The position numbers and the translations under genes are program-made. This document shows, one piece after another, positions 23,980-32,458 of a stretch of DNA of 64,000 nt (position 1 is the stretch's first letter; each line of letters opens with the position of its first letter). The notes below the pieces were generated by a model. The model did not search any database and had not been told where the DNA came from. It saw nothing but the letters and a program-made list of their open reading frames with translations. Location of the stretch: positions 124,001-188,000 of the forward strand of contig PAVO01000005.1 in NCBI GenBank assembly GCA_002713215.1, written 5' to 3'. The DNA comes from Crocinitomicaceae bacterium (GTDB taxonomy: Bacteria; Bacteroidota; Bacteroidia; Flavobacteriales_G; Salibacteraceae).

Positions 23980-24246
23980 ATGAAGCCAGAACGAACTCAT
24001 TCCATAAAGCCAGCAACTCTTACTACCATGAATCGGATGCTAACTAGACGCGAAGAACAAATTTTAAAAATGTTATTGGCCGAATACACTCAACCGGAAA
24101 TATGCAAGGTTTTAAAACTTCATTGCAATACAGTATCTGATGCCAAACGCAGAGTAATGGAAAAATGGAATGTGCTAACAATGGTAGGTCTGGTAAAGGA
24201 GGGAATTAAACGCGGGTATTTGGAACTGGAAGAGGATCATTTTTGA
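23980..24246 (+). CDS. Small LuxR-type helix-turn-helix protein
   Basis: 88 residues from 23980, or 72 from the ATG at 24028 that directly precedes the domain. It is almost only a LuxR-type HTH: LTRREEQILKMLLAEYTQ, then PEICKVLKLHCNTVSDAKRR. It has no receiver domain. It stands alone between a transporter and a barrel protein and is likely a small DNA-binding regulator; it is more diverged than the regulators at 12483, 19909 and 25542. Confidence 0.65.
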   Translation: MKPERTHSIKPATLTTMNRMLTRREEQILKMLLAEYTQPEICKVLKLHCNTVSDAKRRVMEKWNVLTMVGLVKEGIKRGYLELEEDHF

Positions 24247-24302
24247 ATACGCTATGTAAGGGGAATATGGAATATTCGTTATTCCTTGCCTGGCTATTTT
24301 CA

Positions 24303-24342
24303 GATTCCTGCTCCCGATAGTTATCGGGACGCAGGAATGACG
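24303..24342. repeat. Short GATTCCTG...GGAATGACG palindromic repeat
   Basis: ATTCCTG at one end and CAGGAAT at the other flank an inner CCCGAT/ATCGGG hairpin. It belongs to the same intergenic family as the elements at 25486, 51311, 53118, 56985, 57148 and 59250. Confidence 0.6.
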
Positions 24343-24498
24343 TTTCATTTTTATAAGGTAATTCCTTTAACCCGTTCTATTATTAAGCAAAAGCGTTTTT
24401 AAATAGCTGCCACTAACTGTCACTCATTTTACTTCTTCCGGTATTGAATTATATCAACTTTGTACGGCTTAGTTTGTCTATTGAAAAAAAGAAGAAGA

Positions 24499-25419
24499 AT
24501 GAAAAGAATAGTTGGTATAGTAGGAGGGATGGTGTTGGTTTTAATGGCGGCAAACACTATAAATGCCCAGGGATGTAGCGACGCTGGATTTTGTACCATA
24601 GATAGTTTTAAGCCTAATAACCAAAAAGAGGATAGTGCCTCTGCACCCAAGAATCAGGTTAAGGTAGGAGCTTCTTATGGTGATGCCGATAGAGGCATTA
24701 TTGCCATAGGATCCTATGTAGAATACAACCGGTCACTCAGCAAACGTTGGGGGCTTGACTTAAAGCTTACTGCTTTGTCTCAGAGTGGAAATGACATATC
24801 GGTTTTCGGACTATCGGATGTATTCGTAAATGCAAACTACCAGGCAGCTAAAAACCTAAAGTTTACACTGGGGGGTAAGATACCTCTAACTGACGGAAAC
24901 CGAACAAAGGACGGCCTTCCACTACCTATGGATTACCAGTCAAGTTTGGGTACCTTCGATCTCTTATTGGGCATTGGTTATCAAATTGTAGGTGTTCAAC
25001 TGGTAGCCGCCATTCAGCAACCTCTTACTCAAAACAACAACCAGTTTCTCGCAGAAACCTATGATCCTATGTCACCACTTGTTGGTTGGCAGTCTACCAA
25101 CAATTACCAACGAGCCGGAGATATGTTATTGCGTATTTCCTATCCTTTCAACATTGGAGAAAAACTGAAAATAACGGCAAGTTTGCTCCCCATCTACCAT
25201 TTTGCCAATGACAAATACACCGATGCTTTCGGAGTTGAAAAGGAAATTGCCAATTCAGAGGGCTTAACCCTAAACTGGAATGCATACGTAGACTTAATGG
25301 CTAACAAGAACAGCACCCTTCAATTCAATTTGGGTTCTCCGATAATTATTAGGAAAGCCCGGCCGGATGGATTGACGCGTAGTTTAATTATGACGCTGGA
25401 ATACCGGATTAGGTTTTAA
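24499..25419 (+). CDS. Outer-membrane beta-barrel protein
   Basis: 306 residues from the ATG at 24499, which opens a good signal peptide (MKRIVGIVGGMVLVLMAANT, cut after INAQ); a start 39 bp earlier would place charged residues before it. The mature part alternates hydrophobic and polar residues in many strands and ends in EYRIRF with a terminal Phe, as in barrel proteins. No specific family recognised. Palindromic repeats lie on both sides of the gene. Confidence 0.7.
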   Translation: MKRIVGIVGGMVLVLMAANTINAQGCSDAGFCTIDSFKPNNQKEDSASAPKNQVKVGASYGDADRGIIAIGSYVEYNRSLSKRWGLDLKLTALSQSGNDISVFGLSDVFVNANYQAAKNLKFTLGGKIPLTDGNRTKDGLPLPMDYQSSLGTFDLLLGIGYQIVGVQLVAAIQQPLTQNNNQFLAETYDPMSPLVGWQSTNNYQRAGDMLLRISYPFNIGEKLKITASLLPIYHFANDKYTDAFGVEKEIANSEGLTLNWNAYVDLMANKNSTLQFNLGSPIIIRKARPDGLTRSLIMTLEYRIRF

Positions 25420-25485
25420 TGTAACCCCTTTTTGCTAGGGTCATTATTCACAACACCGATTAGTGGGTTACTCATTTTGTTTATA

Positions 25486-25518
25486 GATTCCTGACTCACT
25501 TCGTTCTCAGGAATGACG
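25486..25518. repeat. Short GATTCCTGA...GGAATGACG palindromic repeat
   Basis: GATTCCTGA and TCAGGAATGACG flank a short centre (CTCACTTCGTTC), between the barrel gene and response regulator 3, which are convergent. It could fold as a bidirectional transcript end. Confidence 0.6.
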
Positions 25519-25541
25519 CTTGGTTAAAAATATGGCTAGAC

Positions 25542-26123
25542 CTATAACTGAGCAATCGAAGAAATTTCCAGTTTCTGGTATATTTTTCTGAGGTGGTTAC
25601 TTAAGGTATTGACTGATATATCAAGGGTTTTGGCTATTTCTTCCTTGTTCTTTTTCAATTTATGCAAGGCAATTATTTCTTTCTCTCTGGGAGAGAGAAC
25701 ATCGCTTTTGGGTAGTGCAATTAACCTTCGTATTTCTTTGGCATATTTTGGCTGATACCAAAATCCATTATCGGCAATGGTATCTATGGCTAAAACCAAC
25801 TGATTCAGGCTTGCAGTTTTGTTTACATATCCATGGATCAATTCGTGCCTGCAGATTAAGAGTGTATACACTTCACCGTAGGTGGTAAACATAATAATCT
25901 TAAGTCGTTTCAGTTTCTCCTTTTCAATGTCGGCTAGTATATCATAGGCGTTACCAAGCGATCCATAATCGAAGTCAAGTAGTAGAATATCGAATTCCCT
26001 TAATTCGCTATAATCCAGTGTCTTCGGAGTAAAAATACTTACCCTAAAATAGTATTGACTTTCTAATGCAACAGCTAAACTCTGAGCAACTAAAACGTGA
26101 TCATCTAGTATTGCAATATTCAT
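25542..26123 (-). CDS. NarL-type response regulator, third copy
   Basis: 193 residues; receiver with D7/D8, D50 (LLLDFDYG), Thr in IIMFTTYG and the lysine of GYVNK; LuxR-type HTH with LSPREKEIIALHKLK and DISVNTLSNHLRKIYQKLE. The recognition helix differs from the other two copies, so its targets may differ. The start overlaps the stop of the short sensor gene by 4 bp. Confidence 0.9.
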   Translation of the reverse strand: MNIAILDDHVLVAQSLAVALESQYYFRVSIFTPKTLDYSELREFDILLLDFDYGSLGNAYDILADIEKEKLKRLKIIMFTTYGEVYTLLICRHELIHGYVNKTASLNQLVLAIDTIADNGFWYQPKYAKEIRRLIALPKSDVLSPREKEIIALHKLKKNKEEIAKTLDISVNTLSNHLRKIYQKLEISSIAQL

Positions 26124-26683
26124 GAGTCAAGGCCAAGTAAGGGTATGTGTAATTTTTGTTGGGTGAACTTGCAATGAAAAGAAGAAAGTAAATGAAGCGT
26201 GTTTTCAGCGTATTGAATGGGTGAGCTAAACGTTACTTCTATTCCATATTCATCACAGTCAACCATTATTTTTTGTCCTGCGTCTTGCAAGAGTAATTCC
26301 AGAATGCTTAGAGCAACGATTTTGTAATCCATATCGTATAGGTTAGGATCAGCTTCGCTGTTACACTCAATCCATTGATAGTCGTTTTTAGCATTGCTAG
26401 GTACAAAGCGATACCAGTCCGACTGATTAAACCTTTTGCTATAGAGTTGGTTGCTTTGTAATTCCACTAAAAGGTCGGTAGACTTTTGCAGGTGTTTCAT
26501 ACCTTCTTCATACTTTTCTAAATGAAAATAGTTTCTTGCTGTTATAAGAAGGGGTAGGAGCGTTGTATGCAACCACGATCCTATTTCGCTTATTTCATTT
26601 TCACGTGTTTTTAACTGCTCAATATAGAGCGCTATCCAGGTTTGCACTTCCTTCTTTCTTTGATTATTACCCTGTTCATCCAT
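26120..26683 (-). CDS. Sensor remnant: kinase-like domain without TPR or membrane part
   Basis: 187 residues from the ATG at 26683 (a TTG 12 bp further up is possible). It matches only the cytoplasmic part of the sensors at 13061 and 20487: IEQLK, EIGSWLHTT with candidate H39, LSILELLLQD, DEYGIEV and IHIPLL. The frame is closed by a stop at about 26707, right where the membrane helix of the paralogs would end. Either it is a truncated gene or a soluble version that still talks to its regulator. The ATP-binding motifs are missing as in the paralogs. Confidence 0.7.
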   Translation of the reverse strand: MDEQGNNQRKKEVQTWIALYIEQLKTRENEISEIGSWLHTTLLPLLITARNYFHLEKYEEGMKHLQKSTDLLVELQSNQLYSKRFNQSDWYRFVPSNAKNDYQWIECNSEADPNLYDMDYKIVALSILELLLQDAGQKIMVDCDEYGIEVTFSSPIQYAENTLHLLSSFHCKFTQQKLHIPLLGLDS

Positions 26684-26727
26684 AAGCCATACCAAAAATT
26701 GTAATTAAGCAGCCTACCAAAGTTTTG

Positions 26728-26904
26728 ATGACTGAGGCACCAAAAGTGTTTTGGTTAGGGTATACGGGCTTAATTTATACAAATGCATTTAGTTTAGTCC
26801 TCTTTTTATTAGCTCCTACGCTTACAGCTTTTGCTGTAATTATATGGTGTAGGGGTGTTATTCATAATATTAGTGGATCTGTAATACCATCACTTTGGAG
26901 CTAA
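26728..26904 (+). CDS. Possible small hydrophobic protein
   Basis: A 58-codon frame from ATG to TAA. It has one strong hydrophobic stretch (residues about 20-41: AFSLVLFLLAPTLTAFAVII) after a short N-terminal part. No family, no clear ribosome site. It sits where the missing upstream part of the third sensor would be, on the opposite strand. It could be chance. Confidence 0.2.
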   Translation: MTEAPKVFWLGYTGLIYTNAFSLVLFLLAPTLTAFAVIIWCRGVIHNISGSVIPSLWS

Positions 26905-27365
26905 TTTATTTGTTTTATGCTAAATCGGTACAGCCACGGTTGTCTTTCATTCAATTGAATTTGTCTACTGTGCCAATCGGCTTGTTTAGAATTCATCAGG
27001 TTAGGGTGTTAATCTGACATTAATGCCTGCTTTTTATCCAGAATGCTGACTGAATCGCGTTATTTACAATGGACAGGATTTTGCTCTTGAAGGCTGCTGG
27101 TACATATAAATTCTGCATTGCTTCTTGGCAATTCATGGTTCGGCTTCTATTAAGTCAGGTATCAAATTTAAGAACTGGGAAAGATAATTTAATAGTTAAT
27201 ATTAACTATTATACTAAAAATCTGAAATTAGATACACGTGTATATAATTCCGAGAACGCAGTGTGTTAAAGGTCAGTAGGTTAAAAGAAGAATGTTTCAC
27301 CTTTAATTATTGTTTGAGTTGATTTTTCTCAAACACAATGGATTATTTGTAAGTACCGCAATTAT
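26905..27365. other. Intergenic region without a recognised gene
   Basis: About 460 bp. One frame of 66 codons (27069-27269) exists but lacks a plausible protein pattern. I see no clear repeat or RNA gene. Confidence 0.5.
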
Positions 27366-28595
27366 TTATGCCATCAATTGTTTAATGGATTGACGGGTCA
27401 AACCAGAATAAACGATATTTCGCCATATTAAGATGAGTATTACGGGGATATAAACTTCGTTTAAGTTCTGTGGAATAAATGCCCAGAAAAGCAACAACGA
27501 GACGTTGATTATAGCCGCTGCCAAATAAAACCGACGCAACCAATTGGGTTTCTTCTTCTTCCACAAACCGAATGCCGTAAACAGATATACGGGCAAGGCC
27601 CATAGCAAATCAAAGTTTACCTGGGTGGTGGTGTGGTCGGTAACAAACCATAGAAACAGAATTAGGCATCCCGCAATGCCTACCAGGAAATAGAGCAAAA
27701 TGTCTAATAGAACCAAAACTTTGCGTGTAAAAGGAATTGCAGCCAGCAGAACATAAACCAGTAACAAAACCCAAAATACAATCATGGGCTGATAAAAATC
27801 GAAGGGCTGGGGAATAGGGATGAACTCAACAATAAGTGCTTTGCTGGATACCAAAGGTACAGAGCCGGTACTGCGTTTAATTTCTGCTTCATCATACGCC
27901 CTAAGCACGTAATCGGGTAAAAACATTTTTTCTCGTTCACTTAAAACCCGGTCGGCCGTTTTTCCCAATCCCAGGTCCATTCCGCAATCGGCCCATTGCA
28001 TGTTTACCAAATAAACGTCGAGCATATCATGGAAAGTCGAATCTTTTTTGTAGTCTCGGAAGTGGTAAACCAGTTTATCCCCCAAAACGGTTTCAAATAC
28101 GTCTCGTGGTCGGGTTGAACAGTTGTCGTAGAAGAAATCGTATAAATATTCCCGGTTCTCGGGTAAGTAGTTGGTTCTTAAAAATTGGTATACATCATTT
28201 CTTTCTTCTTCGTTTAGGTTTAGCACTTGTTCTACTACCCACCGGTTTTCGTATTTGTACCCTCTTTCGAACCCCTCAAATGATTCAATGGAAAGCGTAT
28301 AATTGAGCTTCCCCATAACAAACTGAACATAGAAGTCATCGGAGAACTGGAACGTACCATAGTTAAATACTATATCCAGGTTTTGGGCTGTGTCTTTTAC
28401 CCGAATGGCGGTATGGCCAAAAATGGAGTAGAGGTCGCTCCCGCTTCCACAGGTAAGCAAGGAAATTGAAGATGTGGGAGATAATTGTTCTTGTGCCTTT
28501 AGATTCGAAAAAGAAAAAAGGACAAGAAAAAAAGCAGTTAAAAGGCTAGCCCTTTTCAAAAACAAGAACAACTTTATTGAAATCTGCAGCGGCAT
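27366..28595 (-). CDS. DUF4105 / Lnb-like lipoprotein N-acyltransferase
   Basis: 409 residues. A signal peptide (to about 35, FSNLKAQ) is followed by a periplasmic DUF4105 domain with YSIFGHTAIRV (H61) and YDNCSTRPRD (C159), the likely catalytic His and Cys, then five membrane helices from about residue 265. This layout matches the Lnb family, which completes lipoprotein N-acylation in Bacteroides in place of Lnt. The assignment of this activity here is by family only. The start lies 50 bp inside the end of the upstream DUF3857 gene. It is last in a long minus-strand gene run. Confidence 0.8.
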   Translation of the reverse strand: MPLQISIKLFLFLKRASLLTAFFLVLFSFSNLKAQEQLSPTSSISLLTCGSGSDLYSIFGHTAIRVKDTAQNLDIVFNYGTFQFSDDFYVQFVMGKLNYTLSIESFEGFERGYKYENRWVVEQVLNLNEEERNDVYQFLRTNYLPENREYLYDFFYDNCSTRPRDVFETVLGDKLVYHFRDYKKDSTFHDMLDVYLVNMQWADCGMDLGLGKTADRVLSEREKMFLPDYVLRAYDEAEIKRSTGSVPLVSSKALIVEFIPIPQPFDFYQPMIVFWVLLLVYVLLAAIPFTRKVLVLLDILLYFLVGIAGCLILFLWFVTDHTTTQVNFDLLWALPVYLFTAFGLWKKKKPNWLRRFYLAAAIINVSLLLFWAFIPQNLNEVYIPVILILIWRNIVYSGLTRQSIKQLMA

Positions 28596-30525
28596 TAATC
28601 ACACTTTTAAACTCATCGTATCTGGACTTGGGCAAATGAAGCGCATCGTAATATTCGTTTACGCTTATCTTAAGCGTATTTCCTTCCAACTTGTAATTGG
28701 AGGTGAAGATCATCTTTTTTTCGCCATCAATTTCCACCGATTTGTCAAATACCAGGTCTTTTAAATTAGTAATTCGGTATCCTTCAGGAATTTGAACATC
28801 AATATCCCTTAAATAGCCATGGTTATAATCGAGTTCAATATCCAGTTCCCTTTTTTTCTCCTGATACAATTCCGATTGAGGGCCAATTATTTTACCCACA
28901 CTTACCAGGTATTTTGGACCCGCTTTTTGCACCAGGTTGGGATAGTCTAACGTAGCATTAATCACAAACGGTTTTTGAAACACATCCAGAGGATTGGTAT
29001 TCTCAAAAGATTGCGTAATGACCTTTTCTTCGTCATTAAAAAAAGCCAAAAATACGGGCTCGAGGTTCTTTAACTGTTCCTGGCTTAAGCTCTCATAAGA
29101 GGCTTGAAATATAGCCGCTTCGTGACCAGCGGCAGTTTTTACAAACGATACTTCAGTTTTGTCAAAAGAGTCGCCTAAGTCTACATTCATATCTAAATTG
29201 GTATAAGTAATATCTTTTGAACTTGGCTTCACCCATTTAACGCGAGACATGTAGGTGGTAAAATCTCCCAACGTAACCTCTTTCATAAACAGGGCATAGT
29301 TCTCGGTATATGAAGGAGGGAGGTAACCCAATCGATACCCCCAATAATCGGGAACCATGTATTTATCTATTTCGGGGAAATAGAAAAAATAGTCACCCAG
29401 GCAATTGTATATTTCAAAGTCTTTTTCAAAAGGGAATTCATCCCTTTCTGTTCCCAGGCACAGTTCATACTCTATTCCTTCATTTTCAATCCAGTTAACG
29501 TAAACTTTCATTAATCCTGAGTTGTTGCAGTTTTTATTTTCAAGTATTTTGGAAATACTCTCTAAATCTTCACCACTTTGATCCACCGAATTCAAGTTAG
29601 ACTTAATAAACTTTTCCATGTGTCGAAGTTTGTCTTCGGTATCCATTTTACTGATCTTAAGCTTCTTGCTCAACGAACTCAAACTTTTAAGGTCGGCGCT
29701 GCTAACATTGTAGTGCATGTTTACATGAATGTTTTGCGCGGCCTGGGTATAACTCACTAAATTTTTGCTTCCGCTTGCACCGTTGTAATCCAATTTGTAC
29801 ATAACTCCCTGGCGCGAAGTGGTGTAACTGCTATAGTCTTCTGATTCAAGTCGCGACATTTTATCTACCTGAGCGGAATAAAAATTGACCGTAGTATCGT
29901 TGGTGTCTCTTATTACCTCAGGAAATCCATTAAGCGAAACAAAATCGAAATACAAATTTGAAGGAGCAATTAAAATAAATTCAACGTTGTTTCTTTCTGC
30001 TTCTCCCTGAAGTAAAAAACGATTGCCATTGTAATCCGGGTTTCGCTTTATGGTATATATGTATTCGATATCGGCACCCAATTCAATCCCTTCAAAGGCA
30101 AAGTATTTAAACCTTCCATATTCTTCAAAGTTCTCAGCTTCTTTAATGTCATCCGGGTTTAGATTAATAATTGAATTGTCCGATTTGATCACCCTGGCTT
30201 TGGCTTCCACCAGGTCTACCGCGTTATTCAGGTTAAAATAGACCTTGTTGTTTTGCTTGATGGATCGGTTCGTTGTTAGCTTTATCTTTTTATGATAGGT
30301 TCTGTATTCCATTAATCCACCTTTACGTTCCTGGTCGTAGTACATATCGACTACAGTACGATCTATAAGATGAATTCCGTAGCTGGAAGTATCAGACTCC
30401 GTTAAATTCTCATTTTTGGGTTCCTTTTCAAACTCAATTTTTTCGTGATAGGGAGAATAATCTTCTTGTGCCGAAAGAATTGGGCTAAAGACTAATGCGA
30501 TAATGGCAATAAACAGGTTTTTCAT
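28546..30525 (-). CDS. DUF3857 transglutaminase-like protein, probably inactive
   Basis: 659 residues with a signal peptide (to about 19, SPILSAQ), an N-terminal DUF3857 domain and a transglutaminase-like middle. The Cys is kept in NKNCNNSGL, but the usual GDCKD context is lost, and at the place of the catalytic His the sequence reads IYNCLGDYF. The paralog next door keeps all three catalytic residues. It lies 4 bp after that paralog and overlaps the Lnb-like gene by 50 bp. Probably a structural or binding protein of the envelope. Confidence 0.75.
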   Translation of the reverse strand: MKNLFIAIIALVFSPILSAQEDYSPYHEKIEFEKEPKNENLTESDTSSYGIHLIDRTVVDMYYDQERKGGLMEYRTYHKKIKLTTNRSIKQNNKVYFNLNNAVDLVEAKARVIKSDNSIINLNPDDIKEAENFEEYGRFKYFAFEGIELGADIEYIYTIKRNPDYNGNRFLLQGEAERNNVEFILIAPSNLYFDFVSLNGFPEVIRDTNDTTVNFYSAQVDKMSRLESEDYSSYTTSRQGVMYKLDYNGASGSKNLVSYTQAAQNIHVNMHYNVSSADLKSLSSLSKKLKISKMDTEDKLRHMEKFIKSNLNSVDQSGEDLESISKILENKNCNNSGLMKVYVNWIENEGIEYELCLGTERDEFPFEKDFEIYNCLGDYFFYFPEIDKYMVPDYWGYRLGYLPPSYTENYALFMKEVTLGDFTTYMSRVKWVKPSSKDITYTNLDMNVDLGDSFDKTEVSFVKTAAGHEAAIFQASYESLSQEQLKNLEPVFLAFFNDEEKVITQSFENTNPLDVFQKPFVINATLDYPNLVQKAGPKYLVSVGKIIGPQSELYQEKKRELDIELDYNHGYLRDIDVQIPEGYRITNLKDLVFDKSVEIDGEKKMIFTSNYKLEGNTLKISVNEYYDALHLPKSRYDEFKSVINAAADFNKVVLVFEKG

Positions 30526-30529
30526 AATT

Positions 30530-32458
30530 CTATTGGGTTTTTCTTTTTAATAGCAGGGATTCGCTATAATCTTTATTAATACTCTTAACTACTTTGTTCC
30601 ATTCATCGAATCGTGTAGTTGGAAAGAGTAGGTAATCTATTTTAACTTCATTTCTAACCGAAACTTCACCGAGCGAACTGCTGTATTGAATGGAGTAGGA
30701 GTAATCGTTTTTGCTTTGCATGCCGTTAGGCGGTAGGTAATCCACAGTCATACCGTCATCAAGCTTTAGGGTGTTGATTTCGATTTCGTAAAAAGCGTAT
30801 TCGCCATTGAAATCATAAATAAATTGTTCCTTATCGAATTTCCCACTTTTAAGGTATTTGCTAATATTAAGGTTCAAATACACTTCGTTATCTACCTGCT
30901 GTGCATAATCCTTCAGAGTGAACTCATATTTTACCAAAAGTGGTTTGTCTTTAGCCATTTCATTGGTCAGTTCATATTTATCGAGATAAAATTTATTGTT
31001 GCCCTTCCGAACCAGGTTTCTGATGTATTTCTCCCGATCTTCTCCCTGCTTGCTGTCTAGGTAATGTCGAATGCTTCCTGCCGTGTATCCTTTAAATTCG
31101 CAGATACACTTTCCTTTTATTTCCTTGTCTTCCAGCCTTAAAATACAGCTGTCTTTTTTTCCACTGAACGAGGCCGGCATACTTGGTATTTTTTTGATTT
31201 TGTAATTGCTTGGGCCTTTTTCCACCAATGCTTCTTTGGTCTGTATCATAGCCGTAGGAGCGCCAAAAGGAACAAACTTATCAGTAGCGTCCAGAAAGTA
31301 GGTACTGTCGTCGGTTTCGTATGAACATATCATGTGGTTATCGATAAGCGGTGAAGGTATTTCGCTGTACTTGTACGGGAGTCTCCGAGTGCCCACCCAG
31401 GTCATGTTACTTTCAATATCAACACTGTTTAGCATTTTATGAATTAAACAACTCATGTCTTTGCAGTCTCCATATCTACGCTGATAGACAAGTCCCGCTT
31501 CTCGTGGAATAATACCTCCGCTACCGTATTCTATTGCTACATACTCGATGTTGTTTTGAACCCAATTAAAAACCGACCTCACCTTATCCAATTCCGTACT
31601 GTCGTCTTTAATGATTTCTTCTACAAAAGTTCTAAGGCTATCGTCTTTTGCCTCTTTGCTGTTCTTAATGCTGGTATAGTACCACTTATAAAGACCATCT
31701 AAATCAGGAATTACTTTTACCGTGGAGTCTCCCAATTGGTATTCCGCAATTTGAAAAAGAACTACCGGAAAAACGTAGGGTAGTGCCACCGCACGATTTA
31801 CGTATTTGTATTTGGGAATATCTTTAAATATCCACTGATACACGTAATTTTTCTTGTTCTCAGTTTTCTCAAAGGTTATGTTGTATCCCTCAAAATTTAC
31901 TTCCTGGTAGTTTAGTTTTAAATGTTTTGGAAACTCAACCCTCAAAACACCTTTTTCTATAGGAAGATAGCTTCCCATATAACAGGAGCCAAAAAAGTGT
32001 TCTTCTTTCTCTAATTCAGAATAGGAGAGGTAGCTGCTTGCACCTTTTTGTAATCCATTAAAATGAAATTCAAGGTTTTTTCCATCGTTGTAGAATATGG
32101 AACTCGAATACTCATCTGTTGTGTCAAATTCAGTCACGTTGAACCGCTGGGGCTTTTTTTCGCCCGGCACTACCGAATAAGCAACCACATTGTCAATATC
32201 GAGGTGATATCCGTAGCGAACACTTTCTTTAGAATATAATCGCGCCTGATCGTTGAGAAACATACGGTGTTCGTAGAAATTGGAAGTAATGATTAGTCCT
32301 TTTTTCTTGTGAACACTTAATAGAATGGAAGTGTTATTTTCAATATAAACCCCGTCAGAATTAGGGTGTTTAGCCTTGAGCGAATCGACCACGGAGTTTG
32401 CTGCAATTCCTTGTACAGCAAGCAAAGCCACAATTATGGATAGTAACAGCCTCATCAT
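30530..32458 (-). CDS. DUF3857 transglutaminase-like protein
   Basis: 642 residues, signal peptide (to about 20, VQGIAA). The DUF3857 domain lies in the first 250 residues. The transglutaminase core has YGDCKDMSC (catalytic Cys), DNHMICSY (His) and FLDATDKF (Asp), so the triad looks complete. A C-terminal beta-rich part follows. It should act in the periplasm or on the surface as a protease-like or cross-linking enzyme; the substrate is unknown. Overlaps the upstream MORN gene by 4 bp. Confidence 0.8.
   Translation of the reverse strand: MMRLLLSIIVALLAVQGIAANSVVDSLKAKHPNSDGVYIENNTSILLSVHKKKGLIITSNFYEHRMFLNDQARLYSKESVRYGYHLDIDNVVAYSVVPGEKKPQRFNVTEFDTTDEYSSSIFYNDGKNLEFHFNGLQKGASSYLSYSELEKEEHFFGSCYMGSYLPIEKGVLRVEFPKHLKLNYQEVNFEGYNITFEKTENKKNYVYQWIFKDIPKYKYVNRAVALPYVFPVVLFQIAEYQLGDSTVKVIPDLDGLYKWYYTSIKNSKEAKDDSLRTFVEEIIKDDSTELDKVRSVFNWVQNNIEYVAIEYGSGGIIPREAGLVYQRRYGDCKDMSCLIHKMLNSVDIESNMTWVGTRRLPYKYSEIPSPLIDNHMICSYETDDSTYFLDATDKFVPFGAPTAMIQTKEALVEKGPSNYKIKKIPSMPASFSGKKDSCILRLEDKEIKGKCICEFKGYTAGSIRHYLDSKQGEDREKYIRNLVRKGNNKFYLDKYELTNEMAKDKPLLVKYEFTLKDYAQQVDNEVYLNLNISKYLKSGKFDKEQFIYDFNGEYAFYEIEINTLKLDDGMTVDYLPPNGMQSKNDYSYSIQYSSSLGEVSVRNEVKIDYLLFPTTRFDEWNKVVKSINKDYSESLLLKRKTQ

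Noticed and set aside
27069-27269. 66-residue frame
   Set aside because: No clear ribosome site, no hydrophobic or domain pattern, and unlike codon use of neighbours.
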